From contig CAWBJP010000012.1 in assembly GCA_963789165.1 (NCBI GenBank), positions 372,001 through 436,000 on the forward strand: DNA of 64,000 nucleotides, read 5' to 3'. Under the pieces are notes generated by a model. The model made no database searches, was not told the origin of the DNA, and saw only the letters and a list, made by a program, of their open reading frames with translations. Positions within the stretch are counted from its first letter, which is position 1. Each line of letters starts with the position of its first letter. The DNA is from CAWBJP01 sp963789165 (GTDB taxonomy: Bacteria; Actinomycetota; Acidimicrobiia; IMCC26256; BP-133). Position numbers and translations under genes: made by a program. This document shows, piece after piece, positions 51,013-61,710 of the stretch.

Positions 51013-52149
51013 TCAGGACGGTGGGGTGGCGGCCCGGTTGGTAGCGGGGGGCCAGCCGATGGTGTCGACCTGGTGGAACCAGGAGTCGTCGGCCGCCTCC
51101 TTGTAGGCCGCCTGCGACGCCGGCGACGACATGATCCGCCAGTCGCCGTGCTTGCCGTAGTCGACGTCGAAGTAGACGATGGCGGCCACGTCCGAGAAGG
51201 CGCCGCACCACGGGCACTCGGGAGTCTTGGGCTTGTCCTGGAAAGTGTCGTGGGCGACCCGGAACCAGTGCGGTTTGGCCTCCCCGTCGCTCGGCTGCTC
51301 CTGGGCGCCGTACTCGCCGATCATGATCGGCTTGGGGTGCTCACGGGCGAACATCATGAACTCGTCGAAGATCTCGTGGACGAAGCGCCACCGGTCACCC
51401 TGGTTGCGCTTGGACACACCCCAGTTGTAACCGTCGGAGGCGATCCAGTCGACGTACTCGTCGCCCGGGTAGAAGAAGGGGGCCGGAGGCTGGCCCCCGG
51501 TGTACTTGCGGGGGTCCTTGAAGCCGGCCGCGTTGGGGGTCCACACCCAGACGACGTTGGTGGCGCCCTCGGCCTGGAAGATGCCGTGCATCCGGCGCCA
51601 GGCGTTGATGAACTTCTCGGGGCCCTTCACCTCGCCCTGCTTGCGGTCGCCGTCCATCTCCCAGCAGTAGCGCATGAAGAACTCGTGCCCGAAGGCCTTC
51701 ATGATCTGGGCCGTCTTGTGGATCACGTCGTCCCAGCTGCCGTTGTTCACCTTGTCGCTGTCGGTGCAGCCCCACCCCACCAGTGGGATGCGCCCGTGTT
51801 CGACATCCCAGGTCTCCATCCAGGACAGTTGACCCGCCTTGGCGAACTCGTCGAAGTCGCCGTAGTAGCGGTTGTTGATGTCCAGCCGTCGCCCCAGGGC
51901 CTGCTCCAGCTTCGTGATCCCCTGTTCCTCCGGCTTGTAGTCGTCGTCATCGTCGGAGTGGACGCCCATGAGAGCCCCGGTGGCCGGAGCCAGACGTCCG
52001 GGTGAGCGCGGCGGCGCATCCCATCCGGCATGCGGCACGTAGGCGAGGCTCTCTGCCTCTCCGTCGTGGTCGGCGGCCGCCGGTGGCGGGACGGCGGAGG
52101 CGACGGCGAGCAGGGCGAGGACGATGAGGAATCTCGGAACTCGAGTCAC
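51013..52149 (-). CDS. Secreted GH26-like glycoside hydrolase
   Basis: 378 residues from GTG 52149 (an in-frame GTG at 52176 gives nine more). A signal peptide is present (RFLIVLALLAVASAVPPPAA). The acid/base glutamate of clan GH-A fits HEFFMRYCWEMDGDRKQ, and the nucleophile glutamate fits PIMIGEYGAQEQ. Other family-like segments are VVWVWTPNAAGF and VDWIASDGYNWGVSKR. GH26 enzymes cleave beta-mannan or related glucans; the actual substrate is unknown. An acidic patch (SDDDDDYKPEEQG) lies near the N-terminus. The gene lies between the cyclo-ligase-like fragment and acpS. Confidence 0.72.
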   Translation of the reverse strand: MTRVPRFLIVLALLAVASAVPPPAAADHDGEAESLAYVPHAGWDAPPRSPGRLAPATGALMGVHSDDDDDYKPEEQGITKLEQALGRRLDINNRYYGDFDEFAKAGQLSWMETWDVEHGRIPLVGWGCTDSDKVNNGSWDDVIHKTAQIMKAFGHEFFMRYCWEMDGDRKQGEVKGPEKFINAWRRMHGIFQAEGATNVVWVWTPNAAGFKDPRKYTGGQPPAPFFYPGDEYVDWIASDGYNWGVSKRNQGDRWRFVHEIFDEFMMFAREHPKPIMIGEYGAQEQPSDGEAKPHWFRVAHDTFQDKPKTPECPWCGAFSDVAAIVYFDVDYGKHGDWRIMSSPASQAAYKEAADDSWFHQVDTIGWPPATNRAATPPS

Positions 52150-52223
52150 AAAAGAGACTCTATCCACTTCACCCACAGTGGTCTACTCATGAACACTGTT
52201 CACAGACGGCTAAATTTCAGGCC

Positions 52224-52613
52224 ATGGCCGTGACAGGAGGACCAGTGGTCGGCGTCGGCGTCGACGCCGTCGATGTGGAACGCCTCCGCACCGCGCTGGG
52301 CCGCCGTCCCCGGCTGGCCGACCGGCTGTTCACCGTGGCGGAGCGGGCCGAGGCCGCCCGCCGGCGTGACCCCGTTCCTGGCCTGGCCGCTCGTTTCGCG
52401 GCCAAGGAAGCGGTCATGAAGTCGTTGTCGGTGGGGCTCGGTGCCTTCGCCTTCGCCGACGTGGAGGTCGTCCGGGGGCCGGGCGGAGCGCCGCGGCTCA
52501 GCGTCGGGGGCCGGGCTGCCGAACTGGCGGCCGAGCGGGCCGTGGCCGGGTGGCACCTCTCCCTCACCGACACGGCCACCGTGGCCGTGGCGGTGGCCGT
52601 CGCCTACTCGTAG
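52224..52613 (+). CDS. acpS: Holo-[acyl-carrier-protein] synthase
   Basis: 129 residues: VVGVGVDAVDVERLRTALGR with the magnesium-binding Asp, RFAAKEAVMKSLSVGLGAFA with the catalytic Glu/Lys region, and WHLSLTDTATVAVAVAVA. It transfers 4'-phosphopantetheine from CoA to apo-ACP. It directly precedes the nnrD-alr region as in other actinobacteria, apart from the inserted minus-strand lipoprotein gene. Confidence 0.95.
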   Translation: MAVTGGPVVGVGVDAVDVERLRTALGRRPRLADRLFTVAERAEAARRRDPVPGLAARFAAKEAVMKSLSVGLGAFAFADVEVVRGPGGAPRLSVGGRAAELAAERAVAGWHLSLTDTATVAVAVAVAYS

Positions 52614-52635
52614 CGAGCGCAGAAACCCGGCGCCG

Positions 52636-54170
52636 TCAGTTCTTGTTCTTGCGGCGCCGGGCCTGGCCGTCGTCTGGGGGAGGCTCCTCTGGCTCGGGGG
52701 TGTCCTCCGGGGGCTTGGCCGTGTCGGGTGGCACGGCCTGATCGTCGCGCGGCGGTGAGCTGTCGCCCGGCGCCTCGTCCCCAGCCTGGTCACCGGGGAC
52801 CGTCGCCGGAGGCACCTCCACGGGTGGCGTCTCGGCGGGCGGCTCCGTGGACGGAGGCGTCTCCGGGGGCGGCTCCGTGGGCGGGGGCGTCTCCTCGGGC
52901 GGCGTGGTCGGCGGCGGAGTCTCGGTCGGCGGCGGCGTTTCGGGTACCGGCTCGGGATCGGCAGGTCGCTCGACGGCGTTGGCCTGGCCCGGCGGGATCA
53001 GCTCCACCCAGGTGCTCCCCGGGTGGAGGAGGATCTCCTGGCCGGCGGCGTCGGTGTACTCGGTGATCTCAGCCTTGGAACCTTTGGACCAGCGGGCGGG
53101 GATCAGGTATCCGCCGGTGAGGATCCACGCGTCGCCTTCGCCGACCACGTCGGCTTCGGGCACCGCGGTGCCGGAGCTGTCCACCAGGCCGGTGTTGCGG
53201 TAGGTGACGAACTGGAAGACGACGTTGGTGGGAGCCACCTTCCGGCCGGCGGCGTCGGTGTGGAGCAGCCCGTTCTGGATCCGGACCCACGACCCCGAGG
53301 TGGCGTCCCAGTCGTAGGTGACGGTGGTGATGGCTCGCCCGTTGCGGGTCCACTCCGCCCCCGCCCGGGCGATCGCCCGCTTCTCCGGAGCCTGGGGGCG
53401 CTCGCCCGCCGCCCGGTAGGCGAACAGCGCCGGGGGTCCGGGAGCGTCGGGCCGAGCCAGGGCGAAGAGGCCCTGGGTGGAGGAGAAGAGGTTGTTGGGC
53501 GACGGGCGGCCGCCGTCCCGGCGGTACACCTCGGGGTGGGTCTCGACCCCCACGTCGACCAGGGCAGCCTGGCGTATGTACTCCTTGAAGACGTCGTTGG
53601 CCCCCGAGTAGGCGAACAGCGGATAGTTCAGCGGCGTGACGATGCCAATGTCGGTCGACCGGGCCGAGCGCACCGGGCCCACGGGGTCAGCCTGCCGGGA
53701 GTGGAAGATGGCGGCGAAGCGGGTGATGCCCCCTTCGACCTGCTCCTCGAAGACGACGTCGGCCTCGTTGAGGCCCATCTGGGGTCGGGCCTTGGCCACG
53801 TTGTCGATCTTGACCACCAGGGCCGGTTGGCCGTCGCGGCCGACCGTGGAGCCGCCGATGCCGGTAAGCGGCGAATCCCCGGGACCTGCACCGGCGGCGG
53901 CGGTGGGGGAGGCGGGGGAGGGGGCGGCGGAGGCTTGGCCGCTTTGGGTGGCGGAGCCGGCTGGGGTGGGGGCGGCGGCGCCGGCGCGGTGGTCGAGGTG
54001 GTGGGTGGCGCCGTGGTCGACGTGGTGGTGGTGGTCGTCACCAGCTCGGGCGACTTCCCCATGGTGCGGACCCACTGGAAGTCGAGCCCGCAGGCAGAGA
54101 GCGCCAGCGCAGCCACCATCAGGCGCGCCAGCATTCCCAGCCCTCTCGGGCTCCGGCTCCCCACGCTCAT
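52636..54170 (-). CDS. DUF3048 (YerB-like) lipoprotein with proline-rich linkers (frame break near 53880)
   Basis: About 511 residues after repair. The N-terminus has a lipobox (LMVAALALSAC, Cys as lipidation site), then a Thr-rich and a poly-proline linker. One base is missing near 53878-53883. The DUF3048 core follows: DGQPALVVKIDNVAKARPQM, GLNEADVVFEEQVEGGITRF, GPVRSARSTDIGIVTPL and GYLIPARWSKGSKAEITEY. The C-terminal 130 residues are repeated PP/ET units (ETPPPTEPPPETPP) ending in RRRKNKN. The family function is not established. ATG 54170 or GTG 54164 could start; the GGAGG upstream is better spaced for GTG. Confidence 0.82.
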
Positions 54171-54281
54171 TACCTCCAGCCGACATCAGGGGGCAGAATC
54201 GACCCTACCCGTTCCAGGTTCTCATGTCGTGGAGCCCAGGTCCACGGAGGGTGACATTTCCAGCCTTACCATGAAGGTTAG

Positions 54282-55742
54282 ATGCAGCCTGTCCTGATTC
54301 CTGCCGAAATGGCCGCTGCCGACGCCGCCACCATGGCCGCCGGGGTACCCGAGGCCGAGCTGGTGGAGCGGGCGGGGGGCGCGGTGGCCCGAGCCGCCCG
54401 CCGCCTCCTGGGCGGTACCTACGGCCGTCGGGTGGTCGTCGTGGCCGGCAAGGGGAACAACGGCGCCGACGGCCTGGTGGCGGCCCGCCTGCTCGACGGG
54501 TGGGGGGCGCGGGTCGACGTCCTGCGCCTGGTGGAGGGCATCGATCCGAACCGTCTGGGCCGGTCTCTGGGGCGCGCCGATCTGGCCGTGGACGCCATGT
54601 TCGGGACGGGCTTCCGCGGGCCGCTGACGGGCGAGGCCGCCTCGGTGGCCACGGAGCTCGACCGCGCCCTCCTGCCCGTGCTGGCGGTGGACATCCCCTC
54701 GGGAGTCGACGGGAACACGGGCGCCGTGGCCGGGCCCGCGGTGGTCGCCACCGCCACCGTGGCCTGGCCGCGCTCAAGCCCGGGCTGCTCCTCTACCCGG
54801 GGGCCGGCGTACGCCGGCGAGGTGGAGGTGGCCGACATCGGCGTCAGCCCGCTCGACCCGGCGATCTGGGTGGCCGAGGAGGAGGACGTGGCCGCCTGGC
54901 TACCCCCCAGGCCCGTTCGAGAGCCACAAGTGGTCGGTCGGGGCCGTCTACGTGGTCGGCGGGTCCGAGGGGATGATCGGGGCGCCCATGCTCAGCGCCC
55001 GGGCCGCCCTGCGGGCCGGTGCCGGCCTGGTGGTGGCCGGCCTCCCCGGCAAGGCCGCCGTCCGGGCTTCGGGCCGCGAGGTGATCACCCGTTCGCTGCC
55101 CGCCACCGCCAGCGGAGCCCTCGATGAGTCCGCCTCCAAGGAGGTGTGCGACGGACTGGAGCGCTTCGGTGCCCTCGTCGTCGGCCCTGGGTTGGGGGCT
55201 GAGGAAGCCCACGGTGGCCGCCGTCCGGCGGCTGGTGTCCGAAGCGCCCGTCCCCCTGGTCCTGGACGCCGACGGGCTCAACGCGCTCGGGGGCGACCTC
55301 GATCTGCTTCCCAGCTCGTTCCGCTCCGGCCGGTGCTCACCCCCCACGCCGGTGAGTACGAGCGCCTGGCCGGGGAGGCCGTCGGGGACGACCGGGTGGC
55401 GGCTGCCCGGCGCCTGGCGGAGCGGTCGGGGTGCACCGTCGTGCTCAAGGGCTCGCGCACCGTGGTGGCGGCACCAAACGGACAATGTGTCATCAACCTC
55501 ACGGGAGGATCCTGGTTGGCCACGGCCGGAACGGGAGATGTGCTTTCGGGGATGGTGGGCGCACTCCTCGCCCGGGGTATGAGACCCTTCGAGGGGGCCA
55601 CCGCCGCTGTTTATCTCCACGGTCGGGCGGCTGACGCCGCCGGGCATGCCGGGCTCGTGGCCGGCGACCTGATCGATGCCCTGCCCCGGGTCCTCGCCTC
55701 CATCGCCCGGGGAACGTTCCCGACGAAAGGGATGAGCAGCAG

Positions 55743-55758
<16 letters not shown>
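54282..55758 (+). CDS. nnrD: Bifunctional NAD(P)H-hydrate repair enzyme (epimerase + dehydratase), five frame breaks
   Basis: About 491 residues after repair. The N-terminal epimerase (YjeF_N) shows VVAGKGNNGADGLVAARLL, AVDAMFGTGFRGPLTG and AVDIPSGVDGNTG. The C-terminal ADP-dependent dehydratase shows VVGGSEGMIGAPMLSARAAL, VLTPHAGEYERLAGE and TAGTGDVLSGMVGALLARG. Breaks lie near 54768 (-1), 54808 (+1), 54915 (+1), 55205 (+1) and 55320 (-1). Between them the expected segments (AALKPGLLLYPGAG, FESHKWSVGAVY, PTVAAVRRLVSEAPVPLVLD) are present in other frames. Because the breaks only displace intact family sequence, errors are likelier than decay. The end overlaps alr by 16 bases. Confidence 0.9.
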
Positions 55759-56896
<1,138 letters not shown>

Positions 56897-56900
<4 letters not shown>

Positions 56901-57766
56901 CCACGGCGGGGATCACCGACGTCACCGGCGTCCGGGTCGGCCACTGGACGGGGGAGCGCACCGGTGTCACGGTGCTGTGGGCGCCCGCCGGCACGGTCGG
57001 CTCGGGCGAGGTCAGGGGCGGCGCGCCCGCCACCCGGGAGGTGGCGCTGCTGGAGCCCACGCGGTTGGTGGAGCGGGTCGATGCGGTGGTGTTCTCCGGG
57101 GGCTCGGCCTTCGGCCTGGCCGCGGCCGACGGGGTGGTGCGTTTCCTGGCGGAACGGGGCCAGGGCTTCCCCACCAACGCGGGCCCCGTGCCCATCGTCG
57201 TCGGCGCCGCCGTCTTCGATCCGCCCTGGGGGACGCCCCCGGGGGCCCAGGAGGGCTATGCCGCCGCCGTCGATGCTGCCCGGGGCGAACCGCTGTCCTG
57301 CGGCCTGATCGGGGCGGGCCGGGGTGCCACAGTCGGGAAGTGGCGCGGCCGTGAGTACGCCGTCACCGGCGGACTCGGTACCGCGGCCGTCACCGAGGGC
57401 GCCGCCACCGTGGGGGCGCTGGCCGTGGTCAACGCGGCGGGGGACGTGATCGGACCCGACGGTGGGATCCTGGCCGGCTCAACCGCCCCGGCCAGCACGC
57501 TCGGCTTCCCCGCAGCCGCCCCCCTCGAGCAGACCACGCTGGTGGTGGTGGCCACCAACGCGCGTCTGACCAAGAACGACTGTCATCTCATGGCCGTCTC
57601 CGCCCACGACGGCCTGGCCCGGGCGCTGCGCCCGGCCCACAGCCGCTACGACGGCGACCTCGCCATCGCCCTCGCCACCGGGGACGTCGACGCCCACCCC
57701 GACCGGCTCCGCGAAGCCGCGGCCGAGGCCGTCGCTCAGGCCGTGCGGGCGGCCGTGAAGCGGTAG
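56897..57766 (+). CDS. P1 family (DmpA/S58-type) peptidase
   Basis: 289 residues from TTG 56897, overlapping the alr stop by four bases. Family features are GITDVTGVRVGHWTGERTGV, VVFSGGSAFGLAAADGVVRF and the self-processing region EGAATVGALAVVNAAGDVIG, where the new N-terminal Thr would be the nucleophile. DCHLMAVSAHDGLARAL lies near the end. These Ntn-hydrolase-fold enzymes are aminopeptidases or amidases; the substrate is unknown. Confidence 0.88.
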
Positions 57767-57804
57767 CATCGCCCCGTCCTACCGCACGCGACCCGGAGGC
57801 CCCG

Positions 57805-58410
57805 CTGCCCGTCCCTCTCGCCGACCTGGAGCGCCGGGCGCTCGGCTGTGTGGCCTGCCCCCTGGCGCAGACCCGTACCCAGGTGGTGTTCGGTACCGGC
57901 GACCCGGCTGCCGACCTGATGTTCGTGGGCGAGGCGCCTGGCCACGACGAGGATGTTCAAGGCGAACCCTTCGTCGGCCGGGCCGGCAAGCTGCTCACCC
58001 AGATGATCGAGGAGATCGGCCTGCGGCGCGCCGACGTGTACATCGCCAACGTCCTCAAGTGCCGCCCGCCGGGTAACCGTGACCCCGAGGCCGTCGAGAT
58101 CGCCACCTGCCGGCCTTTCCTGGAGGGCCAGATCGAAGCCATTGATCCCAAGGTGGTCGTCCCCCTCGGGAACTTCGCCGCCCGGCTTCTCCTCGATACG
58201 AAGGAGGGCATCACCCGGCTGCGGGGAAGGGAGCACGCCTGGCGGCCGGGAACGGTATTGATCCCGACCTTCCATCCCTCGGCCGTGCTCCGTCAGCGGG
58301 GCGAGGCGCTGGCCCAGATGCGGGCCGATTTCATACTGGTCAAGCGGGCGCTGCGCCGGCTCTCCCCCCGGGTCGGGGTGTCCCCGGAATCATCGGCGGT
58401 GACCGCATGA
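57805..58410 (+). CDS. Family 4 uracil-DNA glycosylase (4Fe-4S), apparent CTG start
   Basis: 201 residues if read from CTG 57805, which has GGAGG (57795-57799) five bases upstream. The only standard start nearby, GTG 57850, would remove the first cluster helix. Iron-sulfur ligands are GCVACPLAQTR and, later, VLKCRPPGNRD ... ATCRPFL. Catalytic motifs are MFVGEAPGHDEDVQGEPFVG and PTFHPSAVLRQ. It removes uracil from DNA. The last 15 codons run through a GC-palindromic repeat (58374-58391). The stop overlaps tsaE by four bases. Confidence 0.92.
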   Translation: MPVPLADLERRALGCVACPLAQTRTQVVFGTGDPAADLMFVGEAPGHDEDVQGEPFVGRAGKLLTQMIEEIGLRRADVYIANVLKCRPPGNRDPEAVEIATCRPFLEGQIEAIDPKVVVPLGNFAARLLLDTKEGITRLRGREHAWRPGTVLIPTFHPSAVLRQRGEALAQMRADFILVKRALRRLSPRVGVSPESSAVTA

Positions 58411-58898
58411 TGGTGCTCACCCGCTCGGTGGCGGAGACGAGGGCGGTGGGCGAGCGGCTGGGGGCGACGCTCCTGCGGCCCGGCGACCTGGTGGTGCTGG
58501 CAGGTTCGCTGGGCTCGGGCAAGACCGCCTTCGCCCAGGGGGTGGCCCGGGGACTGGGCGTGACCGACCCGGTGGTCAGCCCCACCTTCACCATCGTGCG
58601 GGAGTACCTCGGCCGGGTGCCACTGGCCCATGTCGACGTCTACCGCCTGGACCGGCTCCAGGAACTCCACGATCTCGGGTTCGACGAAATCCTGGATGAC
58701 CGGGTGACCCTGGTGGAATGGGGCGACGCCGCCGGTCCGGTCCTCCCCGCCGATCGGCTCGAGGTACGTCTGGAGATGCCCGCCGAGGAGGAGGAGGAGC
58801 GGGAGATCCGCATCTCGGCCCACGGCGAGTCTTGGCAGGGACGGGCGCGCCGCCTGGGAGAGCTCCTGGTGCCTTTCAAGGGGGAGCCGGCCCGCTAA
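58407..58898 (+). CDS. tsaE: tRNA t6A biosynthesis ATPase TsaE
   Basis: 163 residues. The Walker A is LAGSLGSGKTAFAQGVARGL. PTFTIVREYLGRVPLAHVDVYRLD and LVEWGDAAGPVLP are family hallmarks. It works with TsaB and TsaD in N6-threonylcarbamoyladenosine synthesis on tRNA. It overlaps the upstream glycosylase and the downstream tsaB. Confidence 0.96.
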   Translation: MMVLTRSVAETRAVGERLGATLLRPGDLVVLAGSLGSGKTAFAQGVARGLGVTDPVVSPTFTIVREYLGRVPLAHVDVYRLDRLQELHDLGFDEILDDRVTLVEWGDAAGPVLPADRLEVRLEMPAEEEEEREIRISAHGESWQGRARRLGELLVPFKGEPAR

Positions 58899-59593
58899 TG
58901 CTCCTGCTGTGTTTCGACACCGCCACCCCTCAGGTGGGCGTGGCCTTGGGGTCCGACGACGAGATCCTGGGCCGGATCCAGCTGGCCCGTCCCCAGCACC
59001 ATGCCGAGCACCTGGCCCCGGCCATCCAGTACCTGTGCGAGAAGCTCGACGTCTCCCTCGACCAGCTCTCGGCCATCGGGGTTGGGATCGGCCCCGGACT
59101 CTTCACCGGCTTAAGGGTCGGCGTGACCACGGCCAAGGTGATGGCCCAGGCCTTGCGCATCCCGCTCATCGCCGTACCCAGTCTCGACCTGCTGGCCTTC
59201 GAGGTCCGCTACACCGACCGCCTGGTGGTACCGGTGCTCGACGCCCGCCGCGGCGAGGTGTTCTACTCCACCTACCGCCAGGTCCCGGGCGGGGTGCAGC
59301 GGCTGTCCGACTACGAGATCGCCACCGCCGACGACCTCGCCGGCGAGCTGTCGGCCAAGGGGGAGGAGGTCCTCCTCCTGGGTGACGGCGCCCTGCGCTA
59401 CCGGGAGCGCTTCTACGATCTCGACCGTATGGAGTTCGGCCCCCAGAGTCTGTGCTATCCGAGCCCCTCGGCCCTGGTCGAGCTGGCCCGGGCCAAGTTC
59501 TTCCGGGAGGACTTCTGCCAGCCCCGCCAGGTCCACCCGCTGTATCTTCGCCTCTCCGACGCCGAGCTCAACTGGGCCCGGCTGGGCCGCTAG
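58898..59593 (+). CDS. tsaB: tRNA t6A biosynthesis protein TsaB
   Basis: 231 residues: LLCFDTATPQVGVALGSDD, the ASKHA-type start, then QHHAEHLAPAIQYLCEK and IGVGIGPGLFTGLRVGVTTA. It dimerises with TsaD as an inactive paralogue. The start overlaps the tsaE stop (TAATG). Confidence 0.95.
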   Translation: MLLLCFDTATPQVGVALGSDDEILGRIQLARPQHHAEHLAPAIQYLCEKLDVSLDQLSAIGVGIGPGLFTGLRVGVTTAKVMAQALRIPLIAVPSLDLLAFEVRYTDRLVVPVLDARRGEVFYSTYRQVPGGVQRLSDYEIATADDLAGELSAKGEEVLLLGDGALRYRERFYDLDRMEFGPQSLCYPSPSALVELARAKFFREDFCQPRQVHPLYLRLSDAELNWARLGR

Positions 59594-59602
59594 AGCGTCA
59601 CG

Positions 59603-60172
59603 GTGGCGGCCGAGCCCACGTTTCCTTCGCTGGAGGAGCAGCCTCTGGATGTGCGCCTGCTGGCCATGCGCCGGCGCCACCTGCGGTCGGTGTTGCGCAT
59701 CGAGAGCCGGGTCTACCCCGTCCCCTGGAGCATGTCCCTGTTCCTCTCCGAGCTGGCGCTCCGTTCGACCCGGGCCTACTACGTGGCCTTCGTGGGCAAA
59801 CAGCTCGTCGGCTACGCCGGGTTGATGATGACCCTCGACGACGGTCACATCACCACCATCGCGGTCGACCCGGCCTGGCACCGCCACAAGGTCGGCTCCC
59901 GCCTCCTCCTGGCGCTCGTCCGCGAGGCGTTGCGCCGGGGCGCCACCAGCCTCACCCTCGAGGTCCGGCTGTCCAACAAGGCCGCCCAGACGCTCTACCG
60001 GCGCTTCGGGTTCCGCCCCGTGGGGGTGCGCAAGAACTACTACTCCGAGACCAAAGAGGACGCCCTCGTGATGTGGGCGGAAGAGGTGGCGGGGCCGGAT
60101 TACGCCCGCCTTCTGGTTTCCATCGAAGCGGAGATCCCCGGGGTGACCACGGTCGAGGAGCAGCCCCGATGA
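59603..60172 (+). CDS. rimI: RimI-type GNAT N-acetyltransferase
   Basis: 189 residues from GTG 59603. The GNAT fold shows HITTIAVDPAWHRHKVGSRL (acetyl-CoA-binding) and RLSNKAAQTLYRRFGFRPVG. RimI acetylates protein N-termini, classically ribosomal protein S18. The location between tsaB and tsaD is conserved in actinobacteria. The C-terminus overlaps tsaD by four bases. Confidence 0.93.
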   Translation: MAAEPTFPSLEEQPLDVRLLAMRRRHLRSVLRIESRVYPVPWSMSLFLSELALRSTRAYYVAFVGKQLVGYAGLMMTLDDGHITTIAVDPAWHRHKVGSRLLLALVREALRRGATSLTLEVRLSNKAAQTLYRRFGFRPVGVRKNYYSETKEDALVMWAEEVAGPDYARLLVSIEAEIPGVTTVEEQPR

Positions 60173-61185
60173 CGCTTCCCGGGCCCGAGCGCATCCTCGG
60201 GATCGAGACCTCGTGCGACGAGACGGCCGTCGGCGTGGTGGAGGACGGCACCGTCGTCCGGTCGTCGGTGGTGGCCAGTCAGGTCGACCTCCATGCCCGG
60301 TTTGGGGGCGTCGTGCCCGAGATCGCCAGCCGGGCCCACCTCGAACTGATCAACCCCGTGATCGCCGAAGCGCTGGTGGAGGCGGGCACGGAGATCGGCG
60401 ATCTGGCCGCCGTGGCCGCCTGCTGCGGCCCGGGACTGGCCGGCTCCCTCCTGGTGGGGGTGAGCGCGGCCAAAGCCATCGCGCTGACCGCCGGCATCCC
60501 CTACGTGGGGGTCAACCACCTGGAGGCTCACCTCTACGCCGCCTTCTGCGAGGAGCCCGACCTCGAACCTCCCCTCGCCTTCCTGCTCGTCTCCGGGGGT
60601 CACACCATGATCGTGGCCATGGAGGGCCACGGCCGCTACCGGCTCCTGGGCCAGACCGTCGACGACGCCGCCGGCGAGGCGTTCGACAAGGTGGCCCGCC
60701 TCCTCGGTCTCGGCTACCCGGGCGGGCCGGCCATCGACCGGGTGGCCACGGTGGGCAACCCGGAGGCCGTCAACTTCCCCCGCCCGATGCTCGACGAGGG
60801 CTACGACTTCTCCTTTTCGGGTCTCAAGACGGCGGTGGCCACCTACCTGCGCCGCGAACCCGACGCCGAGGTGGCTGACGTGGCCGCTTCCTTCCAGGAC
60901 GCAGTGGTCGAGGTGTGCATCACCAAGCTGCTGCGCGCCGCCGCCGCCGTGGAGGCCAAGACCGTGGTCATCGGTGGGGGAGTGGCGGCCAATTCGCGCC
61001 TGCGCACCCGACTTCTGGACGAGGCGGAGGCCGATGGCCGGCGCGCCTTTCTGCCCAGCCCTTCGCTCTGCACCGACAACGGAGCCATGATCGCCGCCGC
61101 GGCCTGGTGGCGCCTGCGCTCCGACGGTCCCACACCCCTCAGTGGTGGGGCCTATCCCGGGCTGCGTCTCCCCACCCTGGACTGA
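60169..61185 (+). CDS. tsaD: tRNA N6-adenosine threonylcarbamoyltransferase TsaD
   Basis: 338 residues: ILGIETSCDETAVGVVEDG, the metal-binding NHLEAHLYAAF, FLLVSGGHTMIVAMEGHG and VVIGGGVAANSRLRTRL. It transfers threonylcarbamoyl to A37 of ANN-decoding tRNAs. ATGA coupling to rimI. Confidence 0.97.
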   Translation: MTLPGPERILGIETSCDETAVGVVEDGTVVRSSVVASQVDLHARFGGVVPEIASRAHLELINPVIAEALVEAGTEIGDLAAVAACCGPGLAGSLLVGVSAAKAIALTAGIPYVGVNHLEAHLYAAFCEEPDLEPPLAFLLVSGGHTMIVAMEGHGRYRLLGQTVDDAAGEAFDKVARLLGLGYPGGPAIDRVATVGNPEAVNFPRPMLDEGYDFSFSGLKTAVATYLRREPDAEVADVAASFQDAVVEVCITKLLRAAAAVEAKTVVIGGGVAANSRLRTRLLDEAEADGRRAFLPSPSLCTDNGAMIAAAAWWRLRSDGPTPLSGGAYPGLRLPTLD

Positions 61186-61219
61186 TGCCCGCAGTTCGAG
61201 CCTGAGCACCAGCCGTGGG

Positions 61220-61248
61220 TTGCAGGGCCGGTGGCGGCTTGCTACGGT
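61220..61248 (+). promoter_or_regulatory. Promoter of groES-groEL
   Basis: TTGCAG (61220-61225) and TACGGT (61243-61248) with a 17-base spacer fit a housekeeping promoter. The start site would fall near 61255, at the CIRCE edge. Confidence 0.65.
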
Positions 61249-61256
61249 GCGCCTCG

Positions 61257-61283
61257 TTAGCACTCTCGCCATTAGAGTGCTAA
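61257..61283 (+). promoter_or_regulatory. CIRCE operator (HrcA site)
   Basis: TTAGCACTC (61257-61265), nine bases, GAGTGCTAA (61275-61283): an exact CIRCE inverted repeat. It lies just downstream of the -10 and upstream of groES, so HrcA is expected to repress transcription until heat shock. No hrcA gene is in the window. Confidence 0.97.
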
Positions 61284-61323
61284 TTCGTTCGATCAAAGAG
61301 AACCTCGAGGAGGCTCTGCGCAC

Positions 61324-61635
61324 ATGAACCTGCAGCCGTTGGAAGACCGGATCGTCGTCCGTCCAAGCGAGGCGGAGGAGAAGACCGCGAGCGGTCTGGT
61401 CATCCCTGATACCGCCAAGGAGAAGCCCCAGCAGGGGATCGTCCTGGCCGTGGGGCCTGGCCGTCGCTCCGAGCAGAGCGGGGAGATCATCCCCCTCGAC
61501 ATCGCGGCCGGCGACACCGTCGTCTATTCGAAATACGGCGGGTTGGAGATCAGCGTCGAGGGAGAGGACGTCCTCATCCTGACCAGCCGCGACGTGCTGG
61601 CCAAAGTCGTCGTGGAGACCAAGAAGAAGAAGTAA
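61324..61635 (+). CDS. groES: Co-chaperonin GroES
   Basis: 103 residues: NLQPLEDRIVVRPSEAEEKT, the mobile loop (TASGLVIPDTAKEKPQQGIV) and GDTVVYSKYGGLEISVEGED. It forms the heptameric lid of GroEL. GAGGAGG lies upstream of the ATG. CIRCE-regulated. Confidence 0.98.
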   Translation: MNLQPLEDRIVVRPSEAEEKTASGLVIPDTAKEKPQQGIVLAVGPGRRSEQSGEIIPLDIAAGDTVVYSKYGGLEISVEGEDVLILTSRDVLAKVVVETKKKK

Positions 61636-61710
61636 GTAGCGGGCGGCAGTCGAAGTCGGCGGCGCCCCGCGGGGCGCCGCCCAGCGCGCTCATCTCGATC
61701 CGGAGGAAAA

